A stretch of 64,000 bases of DNA from Lepiota brunneoincarnata (lineage: Eukaryota; Basidiomycota; Agaricomycetes; Agaricales; Agaricaceae), in contig JAEBUN010000002.1 in assembly GCA_023014365.1 (NCBI GenBank), positions 3,162,001 to 3,226,000 of the forward strand, given 5' to 3'. Every line of letters begins with the position of its first letter. Position 1 is the first letter of the stretch. Shown one piece after another: positions 46,387 through 56,096 of this stretch. The notes under the pieces are model-generated. The model saw nothing but the letters and a program-made list of their open reading frames with translations, was not told the DNA's origin and did no database searches. A program made the position numbers and the translations under genes.

Positions 46387-49300
46387 GGGGTCTGAAATTG
46401 TGGTGGTGCGAAGGGATTTATGGGAAGAATTAGGAGTTGGAGTCAATCCTGGACGACGAATGACGATGCAGGTAGCAAGTGGGGCAAAGGAGGACCTGGG
46501 AGGATGTGCTGAGTGGTTGGAAATTGAAGTGGGGGGAATCCAGACTTATGCGCATGCATTTGTTGCACCCCAAACGGCACCGTATCGACTGTTGTTAGGG
46601 AGGCCTTGGCAAAAGAGCGTGAAGTTAGGAAAAGTGGAACGAGAGGATGGAGGGGTGGATGTGGTGATCACAGATCCAGTGGGAGGAGAAAGGAAGGTGG
46701 TAGTGCCAACGAGAGAACGAGTTGGGGGGAGGATGAAACAAGGCCTGATGGTACTAGGAAGTGAGGTGGTGAATTACGGAGTGGAAGTCAAGGCGGGTAT
46801 GGATTCTCTTACGGAGGTAATCCTGGGGTCATCCTTTTCCTACAATATGGAGTCAAGGTGTCTGGCCTACAAGAAGGTAGCTGACAAGGTGCGACCAGTC
46901 CCTGGAACAATGCCAAGTGACATCAGAATTCTGCGCCATTTCCCAGAAGATCCTTTGAGGTCCCTACCTGGTTTATCCCCCTTCCCTCCATCATTTTTGC
47001 CAGGTGTACGGTTGACTCAGGAACGTATGGATGCACTTGGACTATTTTCGAATGCATTCTTGTGGCCAGAGGAGCAGAAGCTGGTTGCGGAGGTACTAGT
47101 GAAGAACGAGATGGGGTTAGCATGGGATGAATCAGAGAAGGGACGTTTTCGGGATGATTACTTCTCACCGGTCAAAATTCCAGTTATCGAACATGTACCA
47201 TGGACCCAAAGGACTCTGCCAATCCCCCCTGGCATTCGCGAGAAGGTCGTCAACCTCATCAAACAGAAGGTCGGATCAGGGGTATATGAACCGTCTTACA
47301 GCTCCTATCGACATCAGTGGTTTACGGTCGCCAAGAAAGATGGGAATATACGTATCGTTCACAATCTTACTCCCCTCAATGCAGTCACGATTCGCGATTC
47401 ACAAGAACCCCCCCTCGTCTATCTGTATGCAGAACAATGCTCAGCGCGTGCAATATACTCAGGATTGGACCTTTTCGTTGGCTATGATCACCGTACCTTG
47501 GCAGAGGGGTCTCGCGATTACACAACATTTGATACACCACTCGGCACGATGCGTCTCACAGTACTTCCTCAGGGCTGGACAGGCTCAGTAGGAATCTTCC
47601 ATAACGATGTGGCCTTTATCCTGCAAAACGAAACTGATTGTGCACCAAACTTCCTAGATGATGTCACATTGTTAGGGCCCAAATCACGGTATGAGAAGCA
47701 CGATGGTACTTACGAGACCATTCTGGACAACCCAGGCATTCGGCGTTTTATCTGGGAACATGCCAATGACCTGAATCGGGTCCTTCATCGGCTCAAACAT
47801 GCAGGCGCGACCGTATCAGCCAAGAAACTTCAATTATGTCAGCCAGATATCATTGTGGTGGGACGGCGATGCACGTACGAGGGTCAGGAACCAGATGGGA
47901 CGACAGTGGACAAGATTTTGAAGTGGCCGGAATGTCGGAACGTGTCAGAAGTCCGAGGATTTTTGGGGATGGCGGGTACAGTGAGGAACTGGATCAAGGG
48001 TTTTGCGGAGGTGTGCAACCCGTTAACGAAGCTAACGAGAGTGACGAAGGAGGCCTTTCGATGGGAAGATGAACAGAAGGTAGCGATGGAGGAGGTAAAG
48101 AAACGTGTTACGACATGCAAGGCAATTCGGCCAATCGATCACACACTCCCCTTTCCTATTATTCTATCAGTGGATACCTCAGTGATTGCAGTCGGGTTCG
48201 TTTTAGCGCAGCTGGATGAGGAGGAACGACGACGGCCAGCACGTTTTGGATCGATTGCGTGGAGCGAACGGATTTCGCGATATTCACAGGCCAAGCTCGA
48301 GTTATATGGCCTCTTTCGAGCACTCAATGCGACGAAACTCTGGATAATTGGGGCAAAAAAATTAGTGGTTGAGGTTGATGCACAGTACATCAAGGGAATG
48401 GTGAACAAACCTGACATTCACCCGAACGCAGCCATGAATCGTTGGATTTCGGCCATCTTGATGTTTGATTTTGACTTGGTACATGTTCCGGGGGCGAAAC
48501 ACAAGGGTCCAGATGGGTTATCAAGACGCCGGGCAGCGGAGGAGGATGGCGAAGAGGCAGGGGAAGGTGTGGATGAAGCAGAGGACTGGGTTGACGAGGT
48601 GATTGGATGTGGGGTTTGGGTGGCAGGATCAACTGGGGATGTTGGTTCGGCTCGGGCGATGACAGTGGGTCAGGGGAATGACAGGGACGTCATATCAGAA
48701 AGGAAGGGGGAGGGCAGACTAGAAATCGGTGACGATGCAGCAAATTTTCGAGCAGAAGAGACAGACAAGAAACTAGGAGCAGTCAGAAAATTTCTGGAGA
48801 CAATGAAAATGCCACAAGGACTCACCGATAAGGCCAAAGTAACATTTCTCCGTCACGCTGGCAGGTTTTTTGTTAGAGGGGACAAGTTGTGGAGGAAGGA
48901 ACACGGAGGGCGGCATCAACAGGTGGTGATGGGAACGGATGCAAGGGTGGGTTTGTTGAAAGCGGCACATGATCAGTTAGGTCACAAGGGATTTTTTGCG
49001 ACACGACGTACCTTATCGGATCGTTTCTGGTGGCCTACTCTCGATCAAGACCTACGCTGGTACCTCAAGACATGTCACCAATGCCAGATTCGCTCTACTC
49101 AACATGTTGTAATCCCCCCCATAATCCAGCACCCAGCAACGCTTTTTCGGAAGGCATACGTTGATACCATGCATATGCCGCCCTCCCACGGCTTCAAGTA
49201 TATTGTACAAGCCCGTTGTAGCCTCACAGGTTGGCCAGAATGGCGAGCTCTCAAGAAGGAAAATGGTCGAACGCTCGGGGCCTTCATATTTGAAGAGATC

Positions 49301-50092
49301 TTGTGTCGATGGGGAGGTTTAGACGAGATCGTTACAGATAACGGGACAGCATTTGTAGCTGCGCTGGACTGGTTAGCTGATAAGTATCATATCCACCACA
49401 TTCGTATTTCAGCTTACAATTCCCAATCCAACGGAGTGGTAGAAACGACGCACAGGACTATTCGAGATGCTCTCATCAAGGCTTGCAACGGCGATGCGCG
49501 CAAATGGTACGAACACGCTGCATACATTTTTTGGGCCGACCGAGTTACTACAAGAAAGGCTACTGGCATGACACCCTACTACGCCGTCCATGGAATCGAG
49601 CCGTTGCTCCCATTCGACATCGCCGAGGCGACCTTCTTGTTCCCTCACATCGCTAACCGACTCTCCGACTCCGAGCTGCTGGCTGTCCGTGCCCGAGCCC
49701 TCGAGAAACGTGATGACGACCTCAAGACCATGGAAGACAAGGTCCTGGCTGCGCGTTATAGGTCTACGGGAGATTTCGCTAAGCGAAACCAAGGCCGAAT
49801 TCGCGACCATAAGTTCGGACCGGGTGCGCTCGTGCTGGTCTTAAACAAACGCATCGAACCGGAACTCGGCCGCAAGTGCAAACCTCGTTATTTCGGTCCT
49901 ATGGTGGTAGTCAAGCAGTTGCGCAGCGGAGCCTATATACTTGCCGAGGTTAACGGCGCAGTATCTCGCCTCAAATTTGCCGCCTTCCGTCTCATCCCTT
50001 ACCACCCTCGGTCTCGCGCTCGTTTGGAAGTTACGGAATTTGTGGATTCGGAAGATTTGGCGGCTGTGGAAGATGATGGTGAGGGCAACTGA
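46316..50092 (+). CDS. pol: Gypsy-C Pol: protease, RT, RNase H, integrase (1258 codons)
   Basis: Protease GLLDEGSEIVVVRRDLW (DEG instead of the usual DSG/DTG) and YRLLLGRPWQ. RT: VYEPSYSSYRHQWFTVAKKD, LDLFVGYDHRTLAEGSRDYT, NFLDDVTLLG (LDD box). RNase H: LSVDTSVIAVGFVLAQ, YSQAKLELYGL, EVDAQYIKGM, GPDGLSRR. Integrase: HDQLGHKGFFATRRTL with CHQCQIRS, YVDTMHMPP, VTDNGTAFVAALDWLADKYH, SNGVVETTHRTI; C-terminal KPRYFGPMVVVKQLRSGAYI. No stop or frameshift. It probably needs a frameshift from gag (overlap 46316-46386). No chromodomain seen. Confidence 0.95.
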   Translation: MRHQLREVDVVVMGKVQEVGLLDEGSEIVVVRRDLWEELGVGVNPGRRMTMQVASGAKEDLGGCAEWLEIEVGGIQTYAHAFVAPQTAPYRLLLGRPWQKSVKLGKVEREDGGVDVVITDPVGGERKVVVPTRERVGGRMKQGLMVLGSEVVNYGVEVKAGMDSLTEVILGSSFSYNMESRCLAYKKVADKVRPVPGTMPSDIRILRHFPEDPLRSLPGLSPFPPSFLPGVRLTQERMDALGLFSNAFLWPEEQKLVAEVLVKNEMGLAWDESEKGRFRDDYFSPVKIPVIEHVPWTQRTLPIPPGIREKVVNLIKQKVGSGVYEPSYSSYRHQWFTVAKKDGNIRIVHNLTPLNAVTIRDSQEPPLVYLYAEQCSARAIYSGLDLFVGYDHRTLAEGSRDYTTFDTPLGTMRLTVLPQGWTGSVGIFHNDVAFILQNETDCAPNFLDDVTLLGPKSRYEKHDGTYETILDNPGIRRFIWEHANDLNRVLHRLKHAGATVSAKKLQLCQPDIIVVGRRCTYEGQEPDGTTVDKILKWPECRNVSEVRGFLGMAGTVRNWIKGFAEVCNPLTKLTRVTKEAFRWEDEQKVAMEEVKKRVTTCKAIRPIDHTLPFPIILSVDTSVIAVGFVLAQLDEEERRRPARFGSIAWSERISRYSQAKLELYGLFRALNATKLWIIGAKKLVVEVDAQYIKGMVNKPDIHPNAAMNRWISAILMFDFDLVHVPGAKHKGPDGLSRRRAAEEDGEEAGEGVDEAEDWVDEVIGCGVWVAGSTGDVGSARAMTVGQGNDRDVISERKGEGRLEIGDDAANFRAEETDKKLGAVRKFLETMKMPQGLTDKAKVTFLRHAGRFFVRGDKLWRKEHGGRHQQVVMGTDARVGLLKAAHDQLGHKGFFATRRTLSDRFWWPTLDQDLRWYLKTCHQCQIRSTQHVVIPPIIQHPATLFRKAYVDTMHMPPSHGFKYIVQARCSLTGWPEWRALKKENGRTLGAFIFEEILCRWGGLDEIVTDNGTAFVAALDWLADKYHIHHIRISAYNSQSNGVVETTHRTIRDALIKACNGDARKWYEHAAYIFWADRVTTRKATGMTPYYAVHGIEPLLPFDIAEATFLFPHIANRLSDSELLAVRARALEKRDDDLKTMEDKVLAARYRSTGDFAKRNQGRIRDHKFGPGALVLVLNKRIEPELGRKCKPRYFGPMVVVKQLRSGAYILAEVNGAVSRLKFAAFRLIPYHPRSRARLEVTEFVDSEDLAAVEDDGEGN

Positions 50093-50123
50093 GGACAGTT
50101 GCGATCCGAAAGAAAGGGGGAGA

Positions 50124-50666
50124 TGTGGGAGTAGTCTCCTGGCTACGCGTGGAAACGATACGGAAGAGGACGAGCGTCGGACTCAGATGACGAACGACGG
50201 AACGGAGCGACGACCCTGGGCCACGCGTACCCTCGGTCTTCAGATAAGTCCCCTCCCGTTGAAACATATGTAAATTTTTCTTCATTCCTTAAGTTTTTCT
50301 ACACCTTTAGTACAGCCGTTCCCTCTCCTTCCTTCTAGCTACCTTTTCCTTCCTAGCGTACTTGTAAGTTTTTCTCCAGGTTCCTGTTTCACGAAAATTT
50401 GTCTTCGCTACATTTTGTTTCACTTACACGGCCTCTCGTAGTTATACAATTTCGCTCCTTTTCGTGTACGTTCGCTGTCTTCTCTGATAACCGACGAATA
50501 ACGTAGTATTTATTTCTTTACCGTATTTAATGTAGAAGAGGGAGGATTCGTCCTCCAGTGAAAAATATATACCCTCTATCTCGAAAGTTCTGTCGCGATC
50601 TCTCCCTCTCCTTGACTCAGCTCAACGACGCTTGCCTCCCCTCTCGAACTCGCAAACCTTCATACA
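50124..50666 (+). repeat. Gypsy-C 3' LTR
   Basis: See 5' LTR; differences include GGCTACG against GGCTATG and CGCTTGCC against CACTTGCC. Confidence 0.95.
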
Positions 50667-50670
50667 GGTG

Positions 50671-52554
50671 GCAGAACTCATCCATGACAGAATTAATGAA
50701 CTTGGTGCCATTGTCACTCCAGAAACGATGTGTCTTGAGACCTGATTGGCGTTCCAACATTGCAACCACATCCCATACAGCCACTCCAGTCTCCTCTTTG
50801 TCCTTTAGCAACCTCCCGACTGGGTAACAACAGCTGACTTCGACAATGACAAGGGCATACAGGCAGCCATCCCAAGTGGGGATGGATATAGGGCCGGTGA
50901 GATCCATGACAACTAGCTCCATTTTGGCATACTGACTTGAGCTTGCAGCGGGCAAAGGTAGACAGTGAGACTTTCTGTTTGCACAACCGCTGCAAAGATG
51001 ATCAAAATCATGAGGGGCTCAAATATCAAGACCCTTAACAGCATGTTGGCAAGACATAGCATCAATGGTAGAGGGGCTCAAGTGCCCCATACATCAATGC
51101 CAAAGATGCATGGAGGGGCCACCTGCGAGGTAAGCAACCTCACCCCTATTCTCTGCACAGTGAATATGGTATAGAGTACCAGCTGATCCAGTAAGAATGG
51201 CACAGAACAAATCCTTGCCACTTGCCAAAATCACCAACCCATCTTCACTACTCTGCACAGAGGCACCTTCACGCTGCAGGACACCAAGACTGACTAGATT
51301 TGCACCCAGCTGCGGAACATGGAGAACATCGTGTAGGGTCACATTGAGGTATCCACCAGTCAATACAGCCCTGAACCTTACTGATCCACGATCCTTCATG
51401 GCAACTTTGTTATGCCCACCCACAGTAACATACTCGTTGGACACCTCTTGGTAGGAAGTGAAACGCTCTTGGTCCATGAACATGTGAGTGGTCACACCAT
51501 AATCAAGGATGATTCCAATAGTGGTGGTAGAGTTTGAAGAGGCCATCAGCATCTTTCCAACCTCATGTTCCCCCAGGGATTTCAGATTGTCAACAGCCAA
51601 GTTGGCAGATCCACCAGACTTGGTAGGCGTATCCTTGCCCTTCCATCTTGGCTCGGGGCAGTCAGGACTCCAATGTCCTTTTTTGTGGCAATTGTGACAT
51701 TCATTGGTGGGTTTAACCTTCTTCATCCACCTAGCTTTCCTTGTATCCTTATTACCTGAGTTTCCAGAACCAGTCGGCCATGACTTGGCAACCAAGGCCA
51801 GCTGATCAGACTTGGCCTTCAAGGTATCGCCATTGGCATGCTTGTGTTCGATTCAATGGTGTGTCATAATCAGCTCAGCCTTCACCTTGTCAAGGGTAAG
51901 GCTCTTTCCTTGGCTGAGGGATTGTTTGACAACATCCCAGACACCGGAAGAGGGAAGGGAAAGGAGTATGTTGTGGATGAGAACGGTGTCTTCAAGCCTC
52001 TCACCTGCTTCGACAATGCGACAGCGACAGCTCAAGAAGGCACCAATATGTTTGGTCATGGAGGTATGTTCATCCCACCTTGTAGTAAAGAGTTCTTGGT
52101 AGGAATAATGAATGCTGACATCACGGCATTGGTCCACATAGAATGTACAAAGTTTGTCCCACATCTCCTTGGACAACAGGACTTCACCAATGTGTTCTTG
52201 CTTGCTGAACTTGATAGCGCCTCTTATCAACCCCATCGCAGAAGCATCAAGCTTCTTCCAGGTAAGGTAATCCTTCTTCACCTGCAACCATTCCTTGTAG
52301 ATGGGTGAGTATGTCATTAATGGCTTCGATTCATCACCAGTAGGAGGATCAGCAGATGGCTTTGGGGGACATTCCTCCAGTCCCTCAACATGGAACCAGA
52401 GTTGGTGTGCTTGGAGTGCAGCTTTCATATTGTCCGACCATGCATAGTAGTTTTTGCTGTCCAACTTGGCAAAGTGGACAGATGTCTTGGAAATGGAATT
52501 GCTAGCAGGGCCAATAACCTGATGATAGGGTATTTGCACAGATGTATGACTCAA
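50671..52554 (-). pseudogene. Copia-A Gag, zinc knuckle, protease and integrase N-part
   Basis: Gag frame 52554-51853 (VHFAKLDSKNYYAWSDNMKA, UBN2-type) is open through the LTR end, so its first ATG lies in the LTR. TGA at 51853-51855 interrupts it. The next frame (51822-51094) has CHNCHKKGHWSPDCP, protease IGIILDYGVTTHMFMD (DYG, usually DSG), and the GAG-pre-integrase block ending LWH-stop-CMGHLS. There TGA TGT stands for the expected Arg-Arg, i.e. CGA CGT decayed twice. Another TGA is at 51019-51021. Integrase: CSGCANRK, MELVVMDLTGPI, FWSDNGTKFINSVMDEFC, cut at 50671 by gypsy-C. Confidence 0.9.
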
Positions 52555-52865
52555 GACATGATATGTATAAGTTTGGGACCACTGGGACCCAGTATAGGAA
52601 AACTAGTAAGCACTCATAAAGATATATCGAGGGTATGTACACACCTGGGACCCAGTATAGGAAAACTGGGGTCCACAGGTGCTCGGACCACTACCTAAGT
52701 ACGATGAGAATGTGTACAATTATTTGCTAAGTAATGTAACTTGATTGTCATTGCTAGCAGAAACATAAAAAGTCCATAATGAAGTACCTATGGTGACTAA
52801 GGGCAATATGAAATAGCCAAGAAAACAATAAATGACATTGAGCTGGATGGCTCAGTATTTTGACA
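52520..52865 (-). repeat. Copia-A 5' LTR
   Basis: 346 bp, same length as the 3' LTR at 17326. At most differing sites it has TG or CA where the other has CG. Confidence 0.92.
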
Positions 52866-52870
52866 CAGAT

Positions 52871-52918
52871 CCCACAGGTAAGAATTGTCACAAAATATGT
52901 TAGTAGAAGGAGTGCCAT
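52871..52918 (-). pseudogene. GLOX3 start codon and signal peptide exon piece
   Basis: [16 protein letters not shown] with ATG at 52918, separated from the rest of exon 1 (17325) by the nest. A TATA-like TATAAG at 52979-52984 (minus) is kept. Confidence 0.9.
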
Positions 52919-54143
52919 AATTGATGAGGAATGCCTAGGCAGCTGTCCTGAATGAAAATTTTTAGCATTGAGCCAGTTCTTATACTGGTCGCCAAATTCC
53001 ATCCCTTGTTAATAACTGGCATTCACTCCCAACAGGATGAGTAATCTGAACTTCCAAGAACCCTAGAATAAAAATGGACAGCTCCGTTCAATGCATGGAG
53101 TAGAAGCAAATTCAGTGGAAATATGTGCAGGGTCAGAGCTTGATCCCTGATATTGGGGCCATTTTGAATGCTTAAAGATATGTTCAGTTCTGAGAGAATG
53201 AAGGGACGTGTGAAGGTGGTGTGACCATTATGCTGCACATTCATCATCTAAAGGGGAAAACAGGGGTGGCTTCGGTATAATAACAGCAATGATGAGAAAT
53301 TCCATCTATATGGGGGCAGGAAGCATCTTACTCACTGTGAGTCACAATTATGTAGCCACAGGGCACCTGGCAAGGCATTGGGCCAAGTGCTGATTCTTGC
53401 ATGAGGGCAGACATGTGACACAGTCACAACTACAGGGGCACTCCCCCCCTTCACTCCTACTCCCACCTCGCTACCCGTTTTCAATTTCACACATACACCA
53501 CACACTAGCCAGCACCCTTTTCAAAACCCACCCACCCTACCCTCTTGTTCACTCTACCCCACCGGGCTCGGTACAGGTGTAACCAGGTGGCAGCATGGCT
53601 CCAGGGTGACCTGACTATGCTCCCTCCTCGGCCTCACCACCTGGGGTCTCCTCAGCTTTCCTCAAGCCATGTCCCCCTTTATCCCAACCTTGCTCAGTAC
53701 CAAGCCCCAACAAGTATCTTCGTATGCCTTCTTTATGAACAAATAATTTGTTACCCTACCTAATCTAAGAATGTCTATCTTATATGTTATCTGGATCCCT
53801 CACAGTGCAAGAACAGTGCAAATCAGAATGGTCAAGCTGAAAGACAATCCTGGGGTCAGAGGAAGCTCTATGCCAGAAGAGGGAAATGAGTAATAGGTTC
53901 TAATCTCATGAATAGGAAGCATCGTCCACAAAACTCTGTGGAAGCTACAAGTGGTGTCTCAACCAGAGGGGAGGCATCACCAGACTCACCAGTGGTGGAA
54001 AAACAATGGTGCTTGGAGGTGACCTGACATTAAGTACTTACTGCAGACAGGCTGCCAATACCAATGGAGACATCTATCAGGAGCGATGTGGTACAGGTGG
54101 GTGGAATAGTGATAATGCGCATCATGGTTGGCAGGGTAGACTA
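52919..54143. repeat. Segmental-duplication block, right copy, first part
   Basis: Pairs with 5096-5865; CpG-depleted relative to it. Contains an insertion of about 450 bp (53362-53812) absent from the left copy; that insertion has no recognised gene and unclear ends. Confidence 0.75.
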
Positions 54144-54594
54144 TGTAGTCGTACCAGAGTTGTCGGTTGTATTCTGAAATTGAAAGGATATGGTGGTCCA
54201 TTGTTGGTGTTGACCAAGCAGTCTGATGTCTTGGTTTGATTCCAAGACCTCGCACTTTTGCAGCTTGCTGCTCTATCTTCGGAGATGGCTGGCCTGATGC
54301 TTAAGTAAGGATCTGGCTAAGGAATTACGCACAGACAGACAGACAAAAAAGCTGTAGTGTAAAAGACTACACAGTGGGCTGGCCTCTCATTAGGTAACCA
54401 TGCCGTGAGGGGTCCTGAGTGTGAGGGATGCCCCAGGCCCAGCCCCCCCTTCCTACCTACCTGTACGGGGTCCTGGAGGCACCCTGGCATACTAGCCGGT
54501 CTGGCAGATCAATTAATATATTGACTCATACTCCCCCACAGCCATCCTAAGTTAGGTAGTCTAATTCTGTCACTACATGAGCCAAGGCAGGTTA

Positions 54595-54936
54595 TGTTAG
54601 GGGAGGATATGGCACCAGAACCAAGTTGATATTCAGATGGCGATTTACAATCGCCACCCACACTATATATGTACATAGTAGTCTGCGCACAGACTGGGTA
54701 ACCGAACACTACAATAGCTACCAGTAATAATGCATGCAAACAATAAACAAACAACTAATAGTAAGAAGTTGCTTGCGGATTGGGCTTGGGGATGGGGGTG
54801 GCTGAAGGCTGAGACTGGGCTTGGGCATCGGGCATCAGCTAGGAAGGCTGAGCCTGGACATCCAACCACAGATCCCTAGGCATACCTTGCATAAGGGGGG
54901 GTGCAATGCAGAGTGTACAATGCCCATCCCCTTACA
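54595..54936. mobile_element. Solo LTR (342 bp) in the left arm of the inverted repeat
   Basis: TGTTAGGGGA...CCCCTTACA with 5-bp duplication GGTTA (54590-54594 and 54937-54941). The opposite arm lacks it, so it inserted after the inverted repeat formed. Confidence 0.85.
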
Positions 54937-56096
54937 GGTTAGGGCAGCGGTTAAGCCCTCTGATGAGCCCCTTTGCAAGGGCAAAACCTGCATAAGTCCC
55001 CCCATCAGTGTGACAAGACATGACTGACAGTCAATGTTGGGTATGTGCCTATGCCACTTCGATGTTTTGCACCTTCTCCAGACATCAACTGGAGATCAAC
55101 CCGAGTACACAAAATTTTGAGAAGCAAAACCCTGGAAGCAAGAAGATTAGTGGATGTGTCTGGGGGGACTCATTGTGCGCTACATAAGGTAGACAACAAA
55201 GAATTCAATCTGACATGTGCCAACATCAGGCCGATCCTTGAGCATAGAAAAGAAGGTGTGGGGCAAGCAGGTTCTCAGTACCGACCATTGCCCAGCCTAA
55301 CCACAGTGGGAGGAATCATAAGGGAGAATGATTTGTTGGACCTTTGACAACTGCCGACTTGGACAAGTTTGTGTCAAAGCGTTCACATCACCTACTATTG
55401 CAAACTGGAGAGCCTTGGTGTGCTTGGGGCAGACTACCCTGTGCACCCACTAATTATTGCTTGAGTGCTGCATAGGCTTTACACCCTGTCTTCTCGAAAT
55501 CACCAAGTGGTCACTGCTCTTTTCAGGAATACTGGAACTCATGTTCTCACACAAGTACTCCTGTTGTGCTCTTGCCTCATCATCGCTTCCCATCATCTGC
55601 AGATTTCTCTATTCCCACCACCATCTTCTGGTGACCCTTTGCTCTCTCCAGATGTACTCCCTCATACCCACCTGATCTTATTCAAAATACAAGACTGTAG
55701 CTCAGGCTACCTTGTGAATTCCAACCTCTGAATCTGAACTTATGTAGCACACAATGAGTCCCCCCAGACACATCCACTGAACTTCTTGCTTCCAGGGTTT
55801 CGCTTCTCAAAATTTTGTGTACTCAGGTTGATCTCCAGTTGATGTCTGGAGAAGGCACAAAACATCGAAGTGGCATAGGCACATACCCAACGTTGACTGT
55901 CAGTCATGTCTTGTCACGCTGATGGGGGGACTTATGCAGGTTTTGCCCTTGCAAAGGGGCTCATCAGAGGGTTTAACCACTGCCCTAACCTGCCTTGGCT
56001 CATGTAGCAACAGAATTAGACTACCTAACTTAGGATGGCTGTGGGGGAGTATGAATCAATATATTCATTGATCTGCTGGACTGGCTAGCATGCCAG

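Larger units (their letters stand above)
43783..50666 (+). mobile_element. Ty3/gypsy element gypsy-C, full length and apparently young, in copia-A integrase
   Basis: LTRs 43783-44325 and 50124-50666 (543 bp each, only a handful of differences), ends TGTGGGAG...TTCATACA. The 4-bp duplication GGTG (43779-43782 and 50667-50670) is confirmed because removing one copy restores the copia frame. PBS 44329-44346; purine tract GAAAGAAAGGGGGAGA before the 3' LTR. Two uninterrupted ORFs. Confidence 0.96.
17326..52865 (-). mobile_element. Ty1/copia element copia-A, outer shell of the nest
   Basis: LTRs of 346 bp at 17326-17671 (3') and 52520-52865 (5'), ends TG...CA, flanked by the 5-bp duplication CAGAT (17321-17325 and 52866-52870). 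Its own sequence, once later insertions are discounted, is 17326-17751, 41428-43782 and 50671-52865, about 5 kb, the usual copia size. Domain order on the minus strand is Gag, zinc knuckle, protease, integrase, RT, RNase H, which is diagnostic of copia. It carries several TGA stops, so it is dead. Confidence 0.93.

Noticed and set aside
53362..53812. Insertion in the right duplicate considered as a solo LTR
   Set aside because: No TG...CA ends and no clean target duplication could be set; nature left open.
54235..54265. Possible tRNA gene from the T-arm-like CTTGGTTTGATTCCAAG
   Set aside because: No matching acceptor 5' strand (GCGAGGT) or D-arm at the right distance; the upstream DNA is duplicated host sequence. 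Kept only as a box-B-like hint.
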